Positions 31,794-39,501 of a DNA stretch of 64,000 nucleotides are shown piece by piece. The position numbers were made by a program, and so were the translations under genes. This stretch comes from Wukongibacter sp050859025 (GTDB lineage Bacteria; Bacillota; Clostridia; Peptostreptococcales; Caminicellaceae). Below the pieces are notes generated by a model. That model saw only the letters and a program-made list of their open reading frames with translations. It was not told where the DNA came from and did no database searches. How positions within the stretch are numbered: position 1 is the stretch's first letter; the number at the start of each line of letters is the position of its first letter. The stretch lies in the NCBI RefSeq assembly GCF_050859025.1, contig NZ_CP138200.1:868001-932000 (forward strand), in the 5' to 3' direction.

Positions 31794-33056
31794 CTACTCT
31801 ATATCCTCTGGATTAGTAATCACACCAGTTAAAGCCGATGCAGCAGCAACCTCAGGACTAGCCAAATAAACCTCTGACTCAGGATGACCCATTCTACCGA
31901 CGAAATTACGATTAGTAGTAGCAACAGCCCTTTCGCCTTCGGCGAGAATTCCCATGTGGCCTCCAAGACATGGACCACAAGTAGGAGTACTAACAACGGC
32001 GCCAGCCTTAACAAAGATCTCAATCAAGCCTTCCTTAAGAGCCTGTAGATAAATCTTCTGCGTAGCAGGGAATACAATAGTCCTGATCCCCTTAGCAACC
32101 CTCTTACCATCTAAAATCCTAGCAGCCGCCCTAAGATCACTAATTCTACCATTAGTACAGGAGCCAATAACCACCTGGTCGATCTTAACACCCTTAGCCT
32201 CATCAATAGTGCGGGTATTATCGGGAAGATGAGGAAAAGAAACAGTAGGTCTAATAGAAGACAAATCAATCTCATAGACCTCATCATACACAGCATCCAC
32301 ATCGGGAGCGTAGATTTTATACTCCTTAGAAGAGTGTTCCCTTACATAATCTAAAGTAACATCATCAACTAAGAAAATACCATTCTTTGCACCGGCCTCA
32401 ATAGCCATATTAGCAATAGTAAACCTATCATCAATAGATAAATTCATTAAACCCTCACCGACAAACTCCATAGACTTGTAAAGGGCACCATCAACCCCTA
32501 TCATACCAATGATATGAAGAATAACATCCTTACCGCTTACCCATTTACCTAGCTTACCAGAAAGAACAAACTTCAAAGCACCAGGAACCTTAAACCAGCA
32601 CTGACCCGTAGCCATACCAGCTGCCATATCAGTACTACCGATACCAGTAGAGAATGCTCCAAGGGCACCGTAGGTGCAGGTATGGGAATCGGCACCGATA
32701 ACCACATCACCGGGAACAACCAAGCCCTTTTCAGGAATTAAAGCATGTTCAATACCCATCTCACCAATCTCAAAATAATTCTCAATCTCCTTATCATAGG
32801 CGAACTCCCTAATGCACTTACACTGTTGAGCCGACTTAATATCCTTACTAGGAGTAAAGTGATCGGGAACAATAGCGATCTTGCTCTTATCGAAAACTTC
32901 ACTTTTATTCATCTTATTAAACTCGTTAACAGCTACGGGAGTAGTAATATCATTACCTAAAACCAAATCAAGCTTTGCCTGAATAAACTGCCCAGCACTT
33001 ACCTTTTCAAGTCCTGCGTGGGCTGCTAGTATTTTCTGTGTCATAGTCATACCCAT
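31794..33056 (-). CDS. leuC: 3-isopropylmalate dehydratase large subunit
   Basis: 420 residues, the aconitase-family subunit with a [4Fe-4S] cluster. Its three cysteine ligands appear in VIGSCTNGRISDL and STPTCGPCLGGHMG; other hallmarks are GADSHTCTYGALGAF and NRNFVGRMGHPESEVYLASP. This is the shorter type found in Clostridia and archaea, working with a separate LeuD. It is first in the leuCDB operon; leuA is not in the window. Start ATG with GGAGG 9 bases upstream. A divergent LysR gene with a large palindrome between the two genes suggests control by that regulator rather than a T-box, for which there is no room. Confidence 0.96.
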   Translation of the reverse strand: MGMTMTQKILAAHAGLEKVSAGQFIQAKLDLVLGNDITTPVAVNEFNKMNKSEVFDKSKIAIVPDHFTPSKDIKSAQQCKCIREFAYDKEIENYFEIGEMGIEHALIPEKGLVVPGDVVIGADSHTCTYGALGAFSTGIGSTDMAAGMATGQCWFKVPGALKFVLSGKLGKWVSGKDVILHIIGMIGVDGALYKSMEFVGEGLMNLSIDDRFTIANMAIEAGAKNGIFLVDDVTLDYVREHSSKEYKIYAPDVDAVYDEVYEIDLSSIRPTVSFPHLPDNTRTIDEAKGVKIDQVVIGSCTNGRISDLRAAARILDGKRVAKGIRTIVFPATQKIYLQALKEGLIEIFVKAGAVVSTPTCGPCLGGHMGILAEGERAVATTNRNFVGRMGHPESEVYLASPEVAAASALTGVITNPEDIE

Positions 33057-33126
33057 TTTGATGACCTCCTTTATTATTTGTTGACATCCAGTCAGATTAT
33101 TTATAAAATAATTCTTTGTCTTGTTG

Positions 33127-33155
33127 CAATTATACTATCTCAAATAGTATAATTG
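33127..33155. promoter_or_regulatory. LysR-type operator between leuC and lysR
   Basis: CAATTATACTAT and ATAGTATAATTG form a perfect 12-base inverted repeat around CTCAA, midway between the divergent starts. Confidence 0.8.
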
Positions 33156-33197
33156 AAATATATATTAATTATAAATACTATAACTAGGAGTTATATT

Positions 33198-34112
33198 ATG
33201 GATATAGATATGGAATTATATAAGACATTTTATATTGTTGCGAAGCATAAAAATATATCTAAGGCTGCAGATGCTTTATTTATAAGCCAACCGGCTATAA
33301 GTAAATCTATAAAAAAATTAGAGTCTATGATAGGGTGCAAATTATTTGTAAGGAGTTCGAGGGGAGTCGTATTATCAAAAGAAGGGGAGATTCTTTACAA
33401 GTATGTTGAAAATGCAATGGGAGAAATAGCAAAGGGCGAAAATATTATTGATAAAATAATACACAATGATAGAGGGATAATAAGGATTGGAGTAAGCAAT
33501 ACACTATGTAAATATTTTGTTATTCCATTTCTAAAATTTTTTCATGAGAAGTATCCAAATATTAAAATAGTAATCATAAATAAAACCACAAATGACACTT
33601 TAAAAATGTTAAATAGCGGGAAGATAGACTTTGGAATAGTTAGTTTTCCCTTTATGCATAGGGAATATGACTTTATAGAGTTAATGAAAATACATGATAT
33701 ATTTGTAGCTAAAAGAGGTCATTATGATGAGTTGAGTAAAGAAGTATCTGTAAATATATTATCAAACTATCCAATTATGCTTTTAGATACTAATAATATA
33801 ACTAGACAATATATTGATAAATATTTTTTAGTAAATGAAGTAGATATAGAACCAGAGATAGAGATTGGAAATATGGAGTTTCTAATAGAATTTGCCAAAA
33901 TTGGTCTTGGAGTATCGGCTGTAATAAGGGAATTTGTTTTGAGAGAACTAGAGCAAGGGGAGCTAGAAGAAATATTTGTGACACCAGCACCGGTCAGTAG
34001 ATCGATCGGGATAGTCACTCATAGAAATATACCTATATCTATTGCATCACAAACTTTTATTACCCATCTTGTAAATCAATATAAAAAAGGGAGTGTCTCA
34101 GAAATTCATTAA
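33198..34112 (+). CDS. LysR-family transcriptional regulator (leu-linked)
   Basis: 304 residues from the ATG at 33198 (AGGAG 7 bases upstream; the longer frame starts inside the operator). The winged helix is at 1-65 (MELYKTFYIVAKHKNISKAA, DALFISQPAISKSIKKLE), followed by a two-lobed effector domain from about 90 (IRIGVSNTLCKYFVIPFLKF, GKIDFGIVSFP). It is of the CysL/CbbR-like type with a short N-terminus and is a sister of the LysR protein at 41660. Divergent from leuCDB, it probably regulates those genes; the effector is unknown. Confidence 0.88.
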   Translation: MDIDMELYKTFYIVAKHKNISKAADALFISQPAISKSIKKLESMIGCKLFVRSSRGVVLSKEGEILYKYVENAMGEIAKGENIIDKIIHNDRGIIRIGVSNTLCKYFVIPFLKFFHEKYPNIKIVIINKTTNDTLKMLNSGKIDFGIVSFPFMHREYDFIELMKIHDIFVAKRGHYDELSKEVSVNILSNYPIMLLDTNNITRQYIDKYFLVNEVDIEPEIEIGNMEFLIEFAKIGLGVSAVIREFVLRELEQGELEEIFVTPAPVSRSIGIVTHRNIPISIASQTFITHLVNQYKKGSVSEIH

Positions 34113-34131
34113 TTCTGAAACATTCCCTAAA
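34087..34131. terminator. Bidirectional terminator between lysR and ferritin-like gene
   Basis: AGGGAGTGTCTCAGAATT pairs with AATTCTGAAACATTCCCT, lying between convergent stops. Confidence 0.8.
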
Positions 34132-34138
34132 GTACTCA

Positions 34139-34651
34139 CTATAATTTCATCTTTCTCAAATCATCCTTCATTCTTTCGATATCAGTAATCCAGTCTTCAA
34201 TATCTTGCTCATGCTCTAATTCTTCATTTAGTATTGTAACTGCCATTTGATGTGTTGAGTGGTCTTTGCCATTGGTAAAATCGGCAATTTCTTTATATCT
34301 CTGAATTGCACATCTTTCACCATCAAGGTTTTGATTGAGAATTGCTTCTACATAAGGATCATTAGGAACTTCATATGGACATCTAGCGAATTTAGTCCAT
34401 TCGGAAGGGTCTAAAATCGGTGTACCGCCAAGCTGTATTATTCTGTCTATAACCATCACCGCATGGTTTAATTCTTGATCGGCATGTAGAAGTAATTCAG
34501 GTTCAATTTCACTTCTCATTGGACCTTCCATAACTCTTGCACCAACCCAATATTGATAGTATGCTAACCATTCTTCAGCTAATGCCGCATTCAGCATTTC
34601 AATTAGTTTTTTAACATCAAGATTAAGAATTTCTACGCCTCTTTTACCCAA
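34139..34651 (-). CDS. Ferritin-like diiron protein (Dps-like/thioferritin type?)
   Basis: 170 residues, TTG start with GAGGTG 6 bases upstream. A four-helix bundle with diiron ligands on each helix: Glu in LAEEWLAYYQYW, Glu and His in HADQELNHAVM, Glu in LDGERCAIQRY, Glu and His in NEELEHEQDIEDW. Two cysteines (KFARCPYE and GERCAIQ) near the diiron site recall the archaeal and anaerobe DPSL (thioferritin) proteins that use peroxide to oxidise iron. That subtype is inference. Monocistronic, convergent with lysR. Likely role: iron storage or peroxide defence. Confidence 0.8.
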   Translation of the reverse strand: MGKRGVEILNLDVKKLIEMLNAALAEEWLAYYQYWVGARVMEGPMRSEIEPELLLHADQELNHAVMVIDRIIQLGGTPILDPSEWTKFARCPYEVPNDPYVEAILNQNLDGERCAIQRYKEIADFTNGKDHSTHQMAVTILNEELEHEQDIEDWITDIERMKDDLRKMKL

Positions 34652-34818
34652 AGAATATCACCTCGTCCTTAATATTTAGTAACCATTTCTATTCATACCC
34701 TTATCTGAATAAATTGAAACGATTAATATAGAATACATTTGCTATTGATTTATATGATAGAACTCTCTATATTTTATTCTTAGTTTGAAATTTAATTTAT
34801 AGTTTATATGAGAAAGTG

Positions 34819-34849
34819 TTGACTTAGCCCAAGGGGCAGGGTTTATTAT
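34819..34849 (+). promoter_or_regulatory. MerR-type promoter with 19-base spacer and dyad
   Basis: TTGACT and TATTAT are separated by 19 bases, longer than the usual 17, and the spacer holds the dyad GCCC-AAG-GGGC. Overlong spacers with a dyad are the hallmark of promoters untwisted by MerR activators, here probably autoregulation by the gene that follows. Confidence 0.7.
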
Positions 34850-34870
34850 TAATAGAGGGGTGAATTATAT

Positions 34871-35929
34871 ATGAATACTAAAGAGGTATGTAAGAAGTTA
34901 AATACTACTTCAAAGGCATTAAGAATATATGAAGAATATAATATTGTAGTTCCTCAAAGAGATGGAAATAACTATAGAGAATACAGTGAAGATGATTTAT
35001 TGAAGCTGAGAGAGGTATTACTTTTAAAAGAGCTTGGATTTACATTAAAAGAGATAAAAAGTTTAACGGATAAAAATGTTTATGTAGATAATCATTTTGT
35101 TAGAAGTTTTTATTTACAATTAAAGGCCATAGAGGGAAAGATAAATGAACTAGAGAATATAAAAAATACACTAAAGAATAGTATAGACAAAATACTGGAA
35201 TCTGATGATAAGTTGGACTATGATAATTTTTTAAATAATATTTCTATTATTCAAGAGGAAAATAAGGCTATCAGGAGTCATTGGATAGATAGATGGGGCT
35301 TTAATAATAGAGCTGTAAAATTTGACTGCTTAGTAAGGGATAGAGAGGGAGATGAGCTAGGATTATTTGAAAAGTATGATGAAATACTTGATGAAGTCAG
35401 AAGGAGAATTATAGATTATGATGCTAAATCTGTATTGGATATAGGATGTGGAACGGGGAATTTATGTGGAGAATTAACTGGTGAACTAGAAATAATAGGA
35501 ATTGATCAGAGTATAGAAATGCTCCTACAGGCAAAAAAGAAGTTCAAGTACATGAAGTTAAAATTGGGAAATTTCTTAGATCCTCCCTTTTCTAGTGAAA
35601 GATTTGATATTGTTGTCACTACATATGCATTTCACGCTTTAGATAATGATGAAAAGAAGAAAGCAATAGATCACATGTTAAAGTATTTAAAGCATAATGG
35701 TAGAATTATTATGGTAGATTTTATGTTCTCAAATAATGAGGAGAGAGAGCAGTGTAAGAGTAAGCTTTATGACCAAGGAAAAGAGGAACTGTGGAAGGTT
35801 ATAGAAAATAGATACTACACTAATGTTGTAAAATTAGAACGGTATGTAAATTCATTGGGCTACAAGATTCATTGTAAGCCCATAGTAAACTTTACATGGA
35901 TAGTAGAAATAGAGAAAGTAAGACAGTAG
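34871..35929 (+). CDS. MerR-type regulator fused to an SAM-dependent methyltransferase
   Basis: 352 residues. Residues 1-70 are a MerR winged helix (MNTKEVCKKLNTTSKALRIY, then YREYSEDDLLKLREVLLLKE and GFTLKEIKSL), 75-125 a dimerising coiled coil. From about 160 a class I methyltransferase follows: motif I SVLDIGCGTGNLCGEL with Asp190 region, acidic loop GIDQSIEMLLQAKKKF, FDIVVTTYAFHALDNDEKKK and a YrrT-like end. In ordinary MerR proteins this position holds a ligand-binding domain, so the enzyme domain may sense SAM or a methylated substrate, or modify a compound that triggers it. GAGGGG lies 7 bases before the ATG. The spacing of the promoter upstream supports a working MerR part. Confidence 0.88.
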   Translation: MNTKEVCKKLNTTSKALRIYEEYNIVVPQRDGNNYREYSEDDLLKLREVLLLKELGFTLKEIKSLTDKNVYVDNHFVRSFYLQLKAIEGKINELENIKNTLKNSIDKILESDDKLDYDNFLNNISIIQEENKAIRSHWIDRWGFNNRAVKFDCLVRDREGDELGLFEKYDEILDEVRRRIIDYDAKSVLDIGCGTGNLCGELTGELEIIGIDQSIEMLLQAKKKFKYMKLKLGNFLDPPFSSERFDIVVTTYAFHALDNDEKKKAIDHMLKYLKHNGRIIMVDFMFSNNEEREQCKSKLYDQGKEELWKVIENRYYTNVVKLERYVNSLGYKIHCKPIVNFTWIVEIEKVRQ

Positions 35930-36163
35930 GAAGAGCGGGGATGAAGGTCGAAATTATATGATTAGTGTATTTAAATATTAATATTTTGAGGCTGTAGATA
36001 TCTTATCACAAGATGCTTCTTGAAAAAAATTTTAATTTCAAATCAGATTACTCACATTATGGCTCATCTTATTCAAAATATCTTAGTAATATAATCATAA
36101 TTTAAACCCTTAATTTACCTTGAATTAAAAATTGACTGTATCAAAAAATAAAAACAAAAGCCT
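35930..36163. other. Intergenic, no gene seen
   Basis: AT-rich stretch after the MerR-methyltransferase gene. No terminator of quality and no ORF with a ribosome site. Confidence 0.35.
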
Positions 36164-36225
36164 TTATATAGAACGTAATTGTAAATCAAAATTTAAATGT
36201 TCTATTACGATTTCTATATAAAAAT
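36164..36225. repeat. Short relative of dispersed repeat family 2
   Basis: TTTATATAGAACGTAAT on the left and ATTACGATTTCTATATAAA on the right are inverted; the 60-base size is about half of the full copies at 54186 and 61697. Confidence 0.55.
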
Positions 36226-36316
36226 CTAAAATGAGAATTTTAGCATATATATAAGGAAAATTAAAAAGCCATTAGCTTATGACTTTCTATATGTTATAGA
36301 GGAGAGGTGAATTATA

Positions 36317-36532
36317 TTGACTAATATACCAGCAGATCCAAATGCAAGAGAAGCTTTAAAACGAATGAAGCTAGAAATAGCCAACGAGCTGGGCCTAAAG
36401 AGTGATAATCTAGAGGATAAGGGAAATTTAACATCTAGATCAAATGGAAGCTATGGAGGCGACCTTGGTGGAACCATGACCAGAAGGCTTATTGAGATGG
36501 CAGAAAAGGAATTGATAAACAAGAATAAGTAA
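36317..36532 (+). CDS. Small acid-soluble spore protein, alpha/beta type
   Basis: 71 residues, TTG start with GAGAGGTG upstream. The two SASP motifs are present: MKLEIANELG, where the germination protease GPR cuts after Glu, and the DNA-binding SYGGDLGGTMTRRLIEMAE. These proteins coat spore DNA and protect it from UV and heat. The gene is followed 26 bp later by a second, divergent member. Expression under sigma-G is expected from the family. Confidence 0.9.
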   Translation: MTNIPADPNAREALKRMKLEIANELGLKSDNLEDKGNLTSRSNGSYGGDLGGTMTRRLIEMAEKELINKNK

Positions 36533-36558
36533 ATCTATTATAGAAATGGTGGTTATTT

Positions 36559-36762
36559 ATGGATAAGAATGTTAAGGCACCGGACTTTAAGGATTTGTTA
36601 GAAAGAACTGAAAAAAATAAACTAGGAAAAGAAATTGGCTTAAACAATAATGAACTAGGAGAAAAGGTGACAGGTAAAGGTGATTTAGCAACACGTATTG
36701 CAGGAGGATATTTAGGTGGTCAAATGACAAAGAATATAGTAGAAAAGAGAAAAAGAATGTAA
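36559..36762 (+). CDS. Divergent SASP-like protein
   Basis: 67 residues. The C-terminal half (DLATRIAGGYLGGQMTKNIV) matches the SASP DNA-binding motif, but the N-terminal half (KNKLGKEIGLNNNELGEKVT) lacks the consensus GPR site (T-E-F/I-A-S-E). It has its own site (GGTGG) and follows the ordinary SASP gene by 26 bp, probably as one operon. It may be cut elsewhere or not at all on germination. Confidence 0.75.
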   Translation: MDKNVKAPDFKDLLERTEKNKLGKEIGLNNNELGEKVTGKGDLATRIAGGYLGGQMTKNIVEKRKRM

Positions 36763-36818
36763 AAGGTGTGAATTAGAATGATGAATTTTAAAAGCTTGAG
36801 CTTCATTCTGAAACACAC

Positions 36819-36860
36819 AGAGGCTGAGTTCATAATATATCATTATGAGCTCAGCCTCTT
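36819..36860. terminator. Bidirectional terminator between SASP genes and pepF
   Basis: AGAGGCTGAGTTCATAAT pairs with ATTATGAGCTCAGCCTCTT, followed by AATTAATTTT. It lies between convergent genes. Confidence 0.85.
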
Positions 36861-36873
36861 AATTAATTTTAAA

Positions 36874-38760
36874 CTATTCTTCCATCAATTTTTCAAGTTC
36901 AGTTATAAGCTCATCAAATTTTTGCAAAGCCTTTTCAACTGGTTTAGGGGAAGACATATCTGCTCCTGCTGACTTTAGAAGTTCTATAGGACCATCGGAA
37001 CCGCCGGCTGCAAGGAAATCAAGATATGCATCTCTAGCTTCTACACCACCATTCACAACGTTATCAGATAATGTTATACCTGCGGATAAACCTGAAGCGT
37101 ATGTATATACATAGAAATTCCAGTAGAAATGAGGTATTCTTGACCACCATACCTTAACTAGCTCATCAACCTCGAAATCTTCACCATAATATTTCTGCAT
37201 CAAGCTACCCCATGTATCGTTTAAATAAGTAGCGGTTAAAGTTTTTCCAGCCTCAGCAGCTTCATAAATAGTCTTTTCAAATTCTGCATACATTAGCTGA
37301 GTATAAATTGAACCCCTTATTTGCTCTAGGTATGAACCTATAAGATACATTTTTTCTTCTTTACTCTCAGCATTTGCTATGAGATAGTCGTACATTATAG
37401 CTTCATTAGTAGTAGAGGCCACTTCAGCAGTAAAGGTTTCATAATCTGCCTTTGAGTATGGTTGTTTCTTATTTGAATAATAACTGTTCATTGCATGGCC
37501 CAATTCATGGGCTAATGTAGAGACCTCTGATAATGTACCATTATAATTTATTAGTACATATGGATGCGTATCGTATGAGCCCCAGCAATATCCACCTGTA
37601 TATTTACCTTGAGTTTCATATACATCTATCCAGCGACTATTAAAGGCTATCTTCAGATCTTCATTATATTGATTACCTAATGGGGTCAGAGCTTCTAAGA
37701 CCATCTTTTTAGCATCTTCATAAGGTATATCTGTGCCTACTTTATCAAGCATAGGAACATACATATCATAGTAATGAACCTTGTCTTTTATACCTAAAAG
37801 CTTTTTCCTTAAGGATACATATCTATGTAGCGGCTTTAAATTACTATTTGCAGCTTCTATAAAGCTGTCATATACCTTGGGATCAATGTTACTTGATAGT
37901 AAAGCTGCTTCAAGGGCAGAATCATATTTTCTTGCCTTAGCGTTAAATATGTTGGTTTTAACTTCTCCATAAAGAGTTGAAGCTAATGTATTTATATTTT
38001 TATTATAGCTATTAAATTCTCCTTCAAAGGCCTTTCTTCTCATATCGCGATCAGAACTTTCAAGAATTATACTATATATACCAGAGGATAAGGTTAATTC
38101 TTCCCCATTTTTATCTAAAATTTTAGCTAGCTCTCTATCGCTGTATTTATAGGCCTTATATATGTTTTCTGGAGTACTAAGTAGGTTCCCGGCAAGTGCC
38201 ATTATACGCTCTTCGGACTCTGAAAGGGAGTGTTCCTTTGACTTAATAATGTTTTCAAGTAGTAAATCGTAGTTCTTTAAATCATCACTTTTCATGTATT
38301 CATTTAAGGTGTTATCAGGGATAGCAGATAGTTCTGGCTCTATAAATGCAAAAGCTGCCTGCATTTCACTAGCTATAGAATCTGCCCTGTCTCCCATTTC
38401 CAAGTACTTTTCAATTGAAGTATCTGAGTCACTATTCATCCATGCATATACATAAAGCTTATCATGTAGACGCTGCATTTCATCTATACTTTTTAGACAA
38501 TCAGCAATATAATTAGGTCCTGATTTTAACTTTCCCTTATATTTTTCAATAGTAGGTAGCATTTTTTGTAGTTTTTCAAAATCTGCTTGCCAAGCTTCAT
38601 CGGTTTCATAAATATCCTCTAATCTCCATTTGTACTGCTCATCAATCTCGTCCCTTGTAGGTATACTATTTTCTGCAGCATATACCCCAAAGCTTGAAAA
38701 AAGCATAGTAAATAATAAAATAAATACTAATGCTTTTGAAGTGAATGACTTTCTGAACAT
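36874..38760 (-). CDS. pepF: Secreted oligoendopeptidase F (M3 family)
   Basis: 628 residues. The PepF/M3B core is complete: zinc motif HELGHAMNSYY from H418, the third ligand region FTAEVASTTNEAIM, the substrate loop GYCWGSYDTHPYVLINY and the C-terminal YTYASGLSAGI. Unlike the cytoplasmic enzyme it starts with a signal peptide (SKALVFILLFTMLFSSFGVYA) before the usual N-terminus (WRLEDIYETDEAWQAD). So it probably cleaves oligopeptides outside the cell, feeding amino-acid fermentation or degrading signals. GGGGGAT precedes the ATG. Monocistronic. Confidence 0.93.
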   Translation of the reverse strand: MFRKSFTSKALVFILLFTMLFSSFGVYAAENSIPTRDEIDEQYKWRLEDIYETDEAWQADFEKLQKMLPTIEKYKGKLKSGPNYIADCLKSIDEMQRLHDKLYVYAWMNSDSDTSIEKYLEMGDRADSIASEMQAAFAFIEPELSAIPDNTLNEYMKSDDLKNYDLLLENIIKSKEHSLSESEERIMALAGNLLSTPENIYKAYKYSDRELAKILDKNGEELTLSSGIYSIILESSDRDMRRKAFEGEFNSYNKNINTLASTLYGEVKTNIFNAKARKYDSALEAALLSSNIDPKVYDSFIEAANSNLKPLHRYVSLRKKLLGIKDKVHYYDMYVPMLDKVGTDIPYEDAKKMVLEALTPLGNQYNEDLKIAFNSRWIDVYETQGKYTGGYCWGSYDTHPYVLINYNGTLSEVSTLAHELGHAMNSYYSNKKQPYSKADYETFTAEVASTTNEAIMYDYLIANAESKEEKMYLIGSYLEQIRGSIYTQLMYAEFEKTIYEAAEAGKTLTATYLNDTWGSLMQKYYGEDFEVDELVKVWWSRIPHFYWNFYVYTYASGLSAGITLSDNVVNGGVEARDAYLDFLAAGGSDGPIELLKSAGADMSSPKPVEKALQKFDELITELEKLMEE

Positions 38761-39013
38761 AAAAATCCCCCTTTACATATAAAATTTTTAAAATGTATAA
38801 CAATATTTATTAATTTATCCTATAGTTTATACTTAGAGAAGAAGATTGTCAAGAAAATTTAGTAAGTTAAAAATATTTTGTGAATTATATAAGAGATTAT
38901 ATTTTATAGGTAATAATTTTACCGATTCGAATTGAATTTAAATAGTAAGATTGAATGTTCGGAAATATAAGGATATATAATGTAAAAACAGTATAAAAAA
39001 TTCGGAGAAACTA
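38761..39013. other. Intergenic upstream of the permease leader
   Basis: AT-rich, divergent between pepF and the permease leader. No gene seen. Confidence 0.35.
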
Positions 39014-39042
39014 TTGACTACTAAAAGCTACTTTGTTATGAT
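39014..39042 (+). promoter_or_regulatory. Sigma-A type promoter of the permease leader
   Basis: TTGACT, 17 bases, TATGAT; 42 bases before the aptamer. Confidence 0.75.
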
Positions 39043-39083
39043 TTAAATGTCGAAAAAAAAAGAACAATCTAGGATAAATATCC

Positions 39084-39153
39084 TCTCATATAATTCTCGA
39101 AATATGGTCGAGAAGTCTCTACTGGACAACCGTAAATTGTCTAACTATGAGTG
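39084..39153 (+). promoter_or_regulatory. Purine (guanine-type) riboswitch aptamer
   Basis: CTCATA/TATGAG P1, P2 CTCGA/TCGAG, P3 closed by GGACA and TGTCT with the conserved CCGTAAA loop, and C at the specificity position (AACTATG). It controls the purine permease downstream, so uptake stops when guanine is plentiful. Confidence 0.93.
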
Positions 39154-39200
39154 AAATTTGTCTAAGTGTCTTTGGGCACTTAGGGGCGAGAAGAAGGTAA

Positions 39201-39245
39201 ACGCAGAATTTTCACTACATGGTGTTAAGTTCTGTGTTTTTTTTC
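39201..39245 (+). terminator. Riboswitch-controlled terminator before the permease
   Basis: ACGCAGAA pairs with TTCTGTGT, followed by eight T. The P1 3' strand GAGTGAAA can alternatively pair with TTTTCACT inside it. A separate TAAGTG/CACTTA hairpin lies between. Confidence 0.75.
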
Positions 39246-39501
39246 TTGAGATTATTTCTCTAAGAAAAATTGACCAATGCTAAGGGATACATACCCTAAG
39301 CTTTTCTCTAAAAAATTTCATTAAGCCTATACTATTTGTGGAAAATCAGAAAGAGTTCGCAAAATTTTAGATTTTCTATGAAGATTAAGGGCTAGGATCT
39401 CTTTTTAATTTGTTTATTGAAAAAATTAGGTTTGAAAAATTTTCTTTAAGCAATATTAAATATATAGGAGATATCGATGTAAAAAGATGAGGAGGATAAA
39501 A

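Noticed and set aside
30982..32302. Leu/Val-rich minus-strand ORFs inside leuB, leuD and leuC
   Set aside because: Out-of-frame shadows produced by the T/G-rich coding strand of the leu genes.
33057..33197. Leucine T-box upstream of leuC
   Set aside because: Only about 140 bases lie between the divergent starts; no T-box sequence or terminator pair is present.
36778..36972. 64-residue plus-strand ORF after the SASP genes
   Set aside because: It runs through a bidirectional terminator and antisense over the end of pepF; composition is that of a shadow frame.
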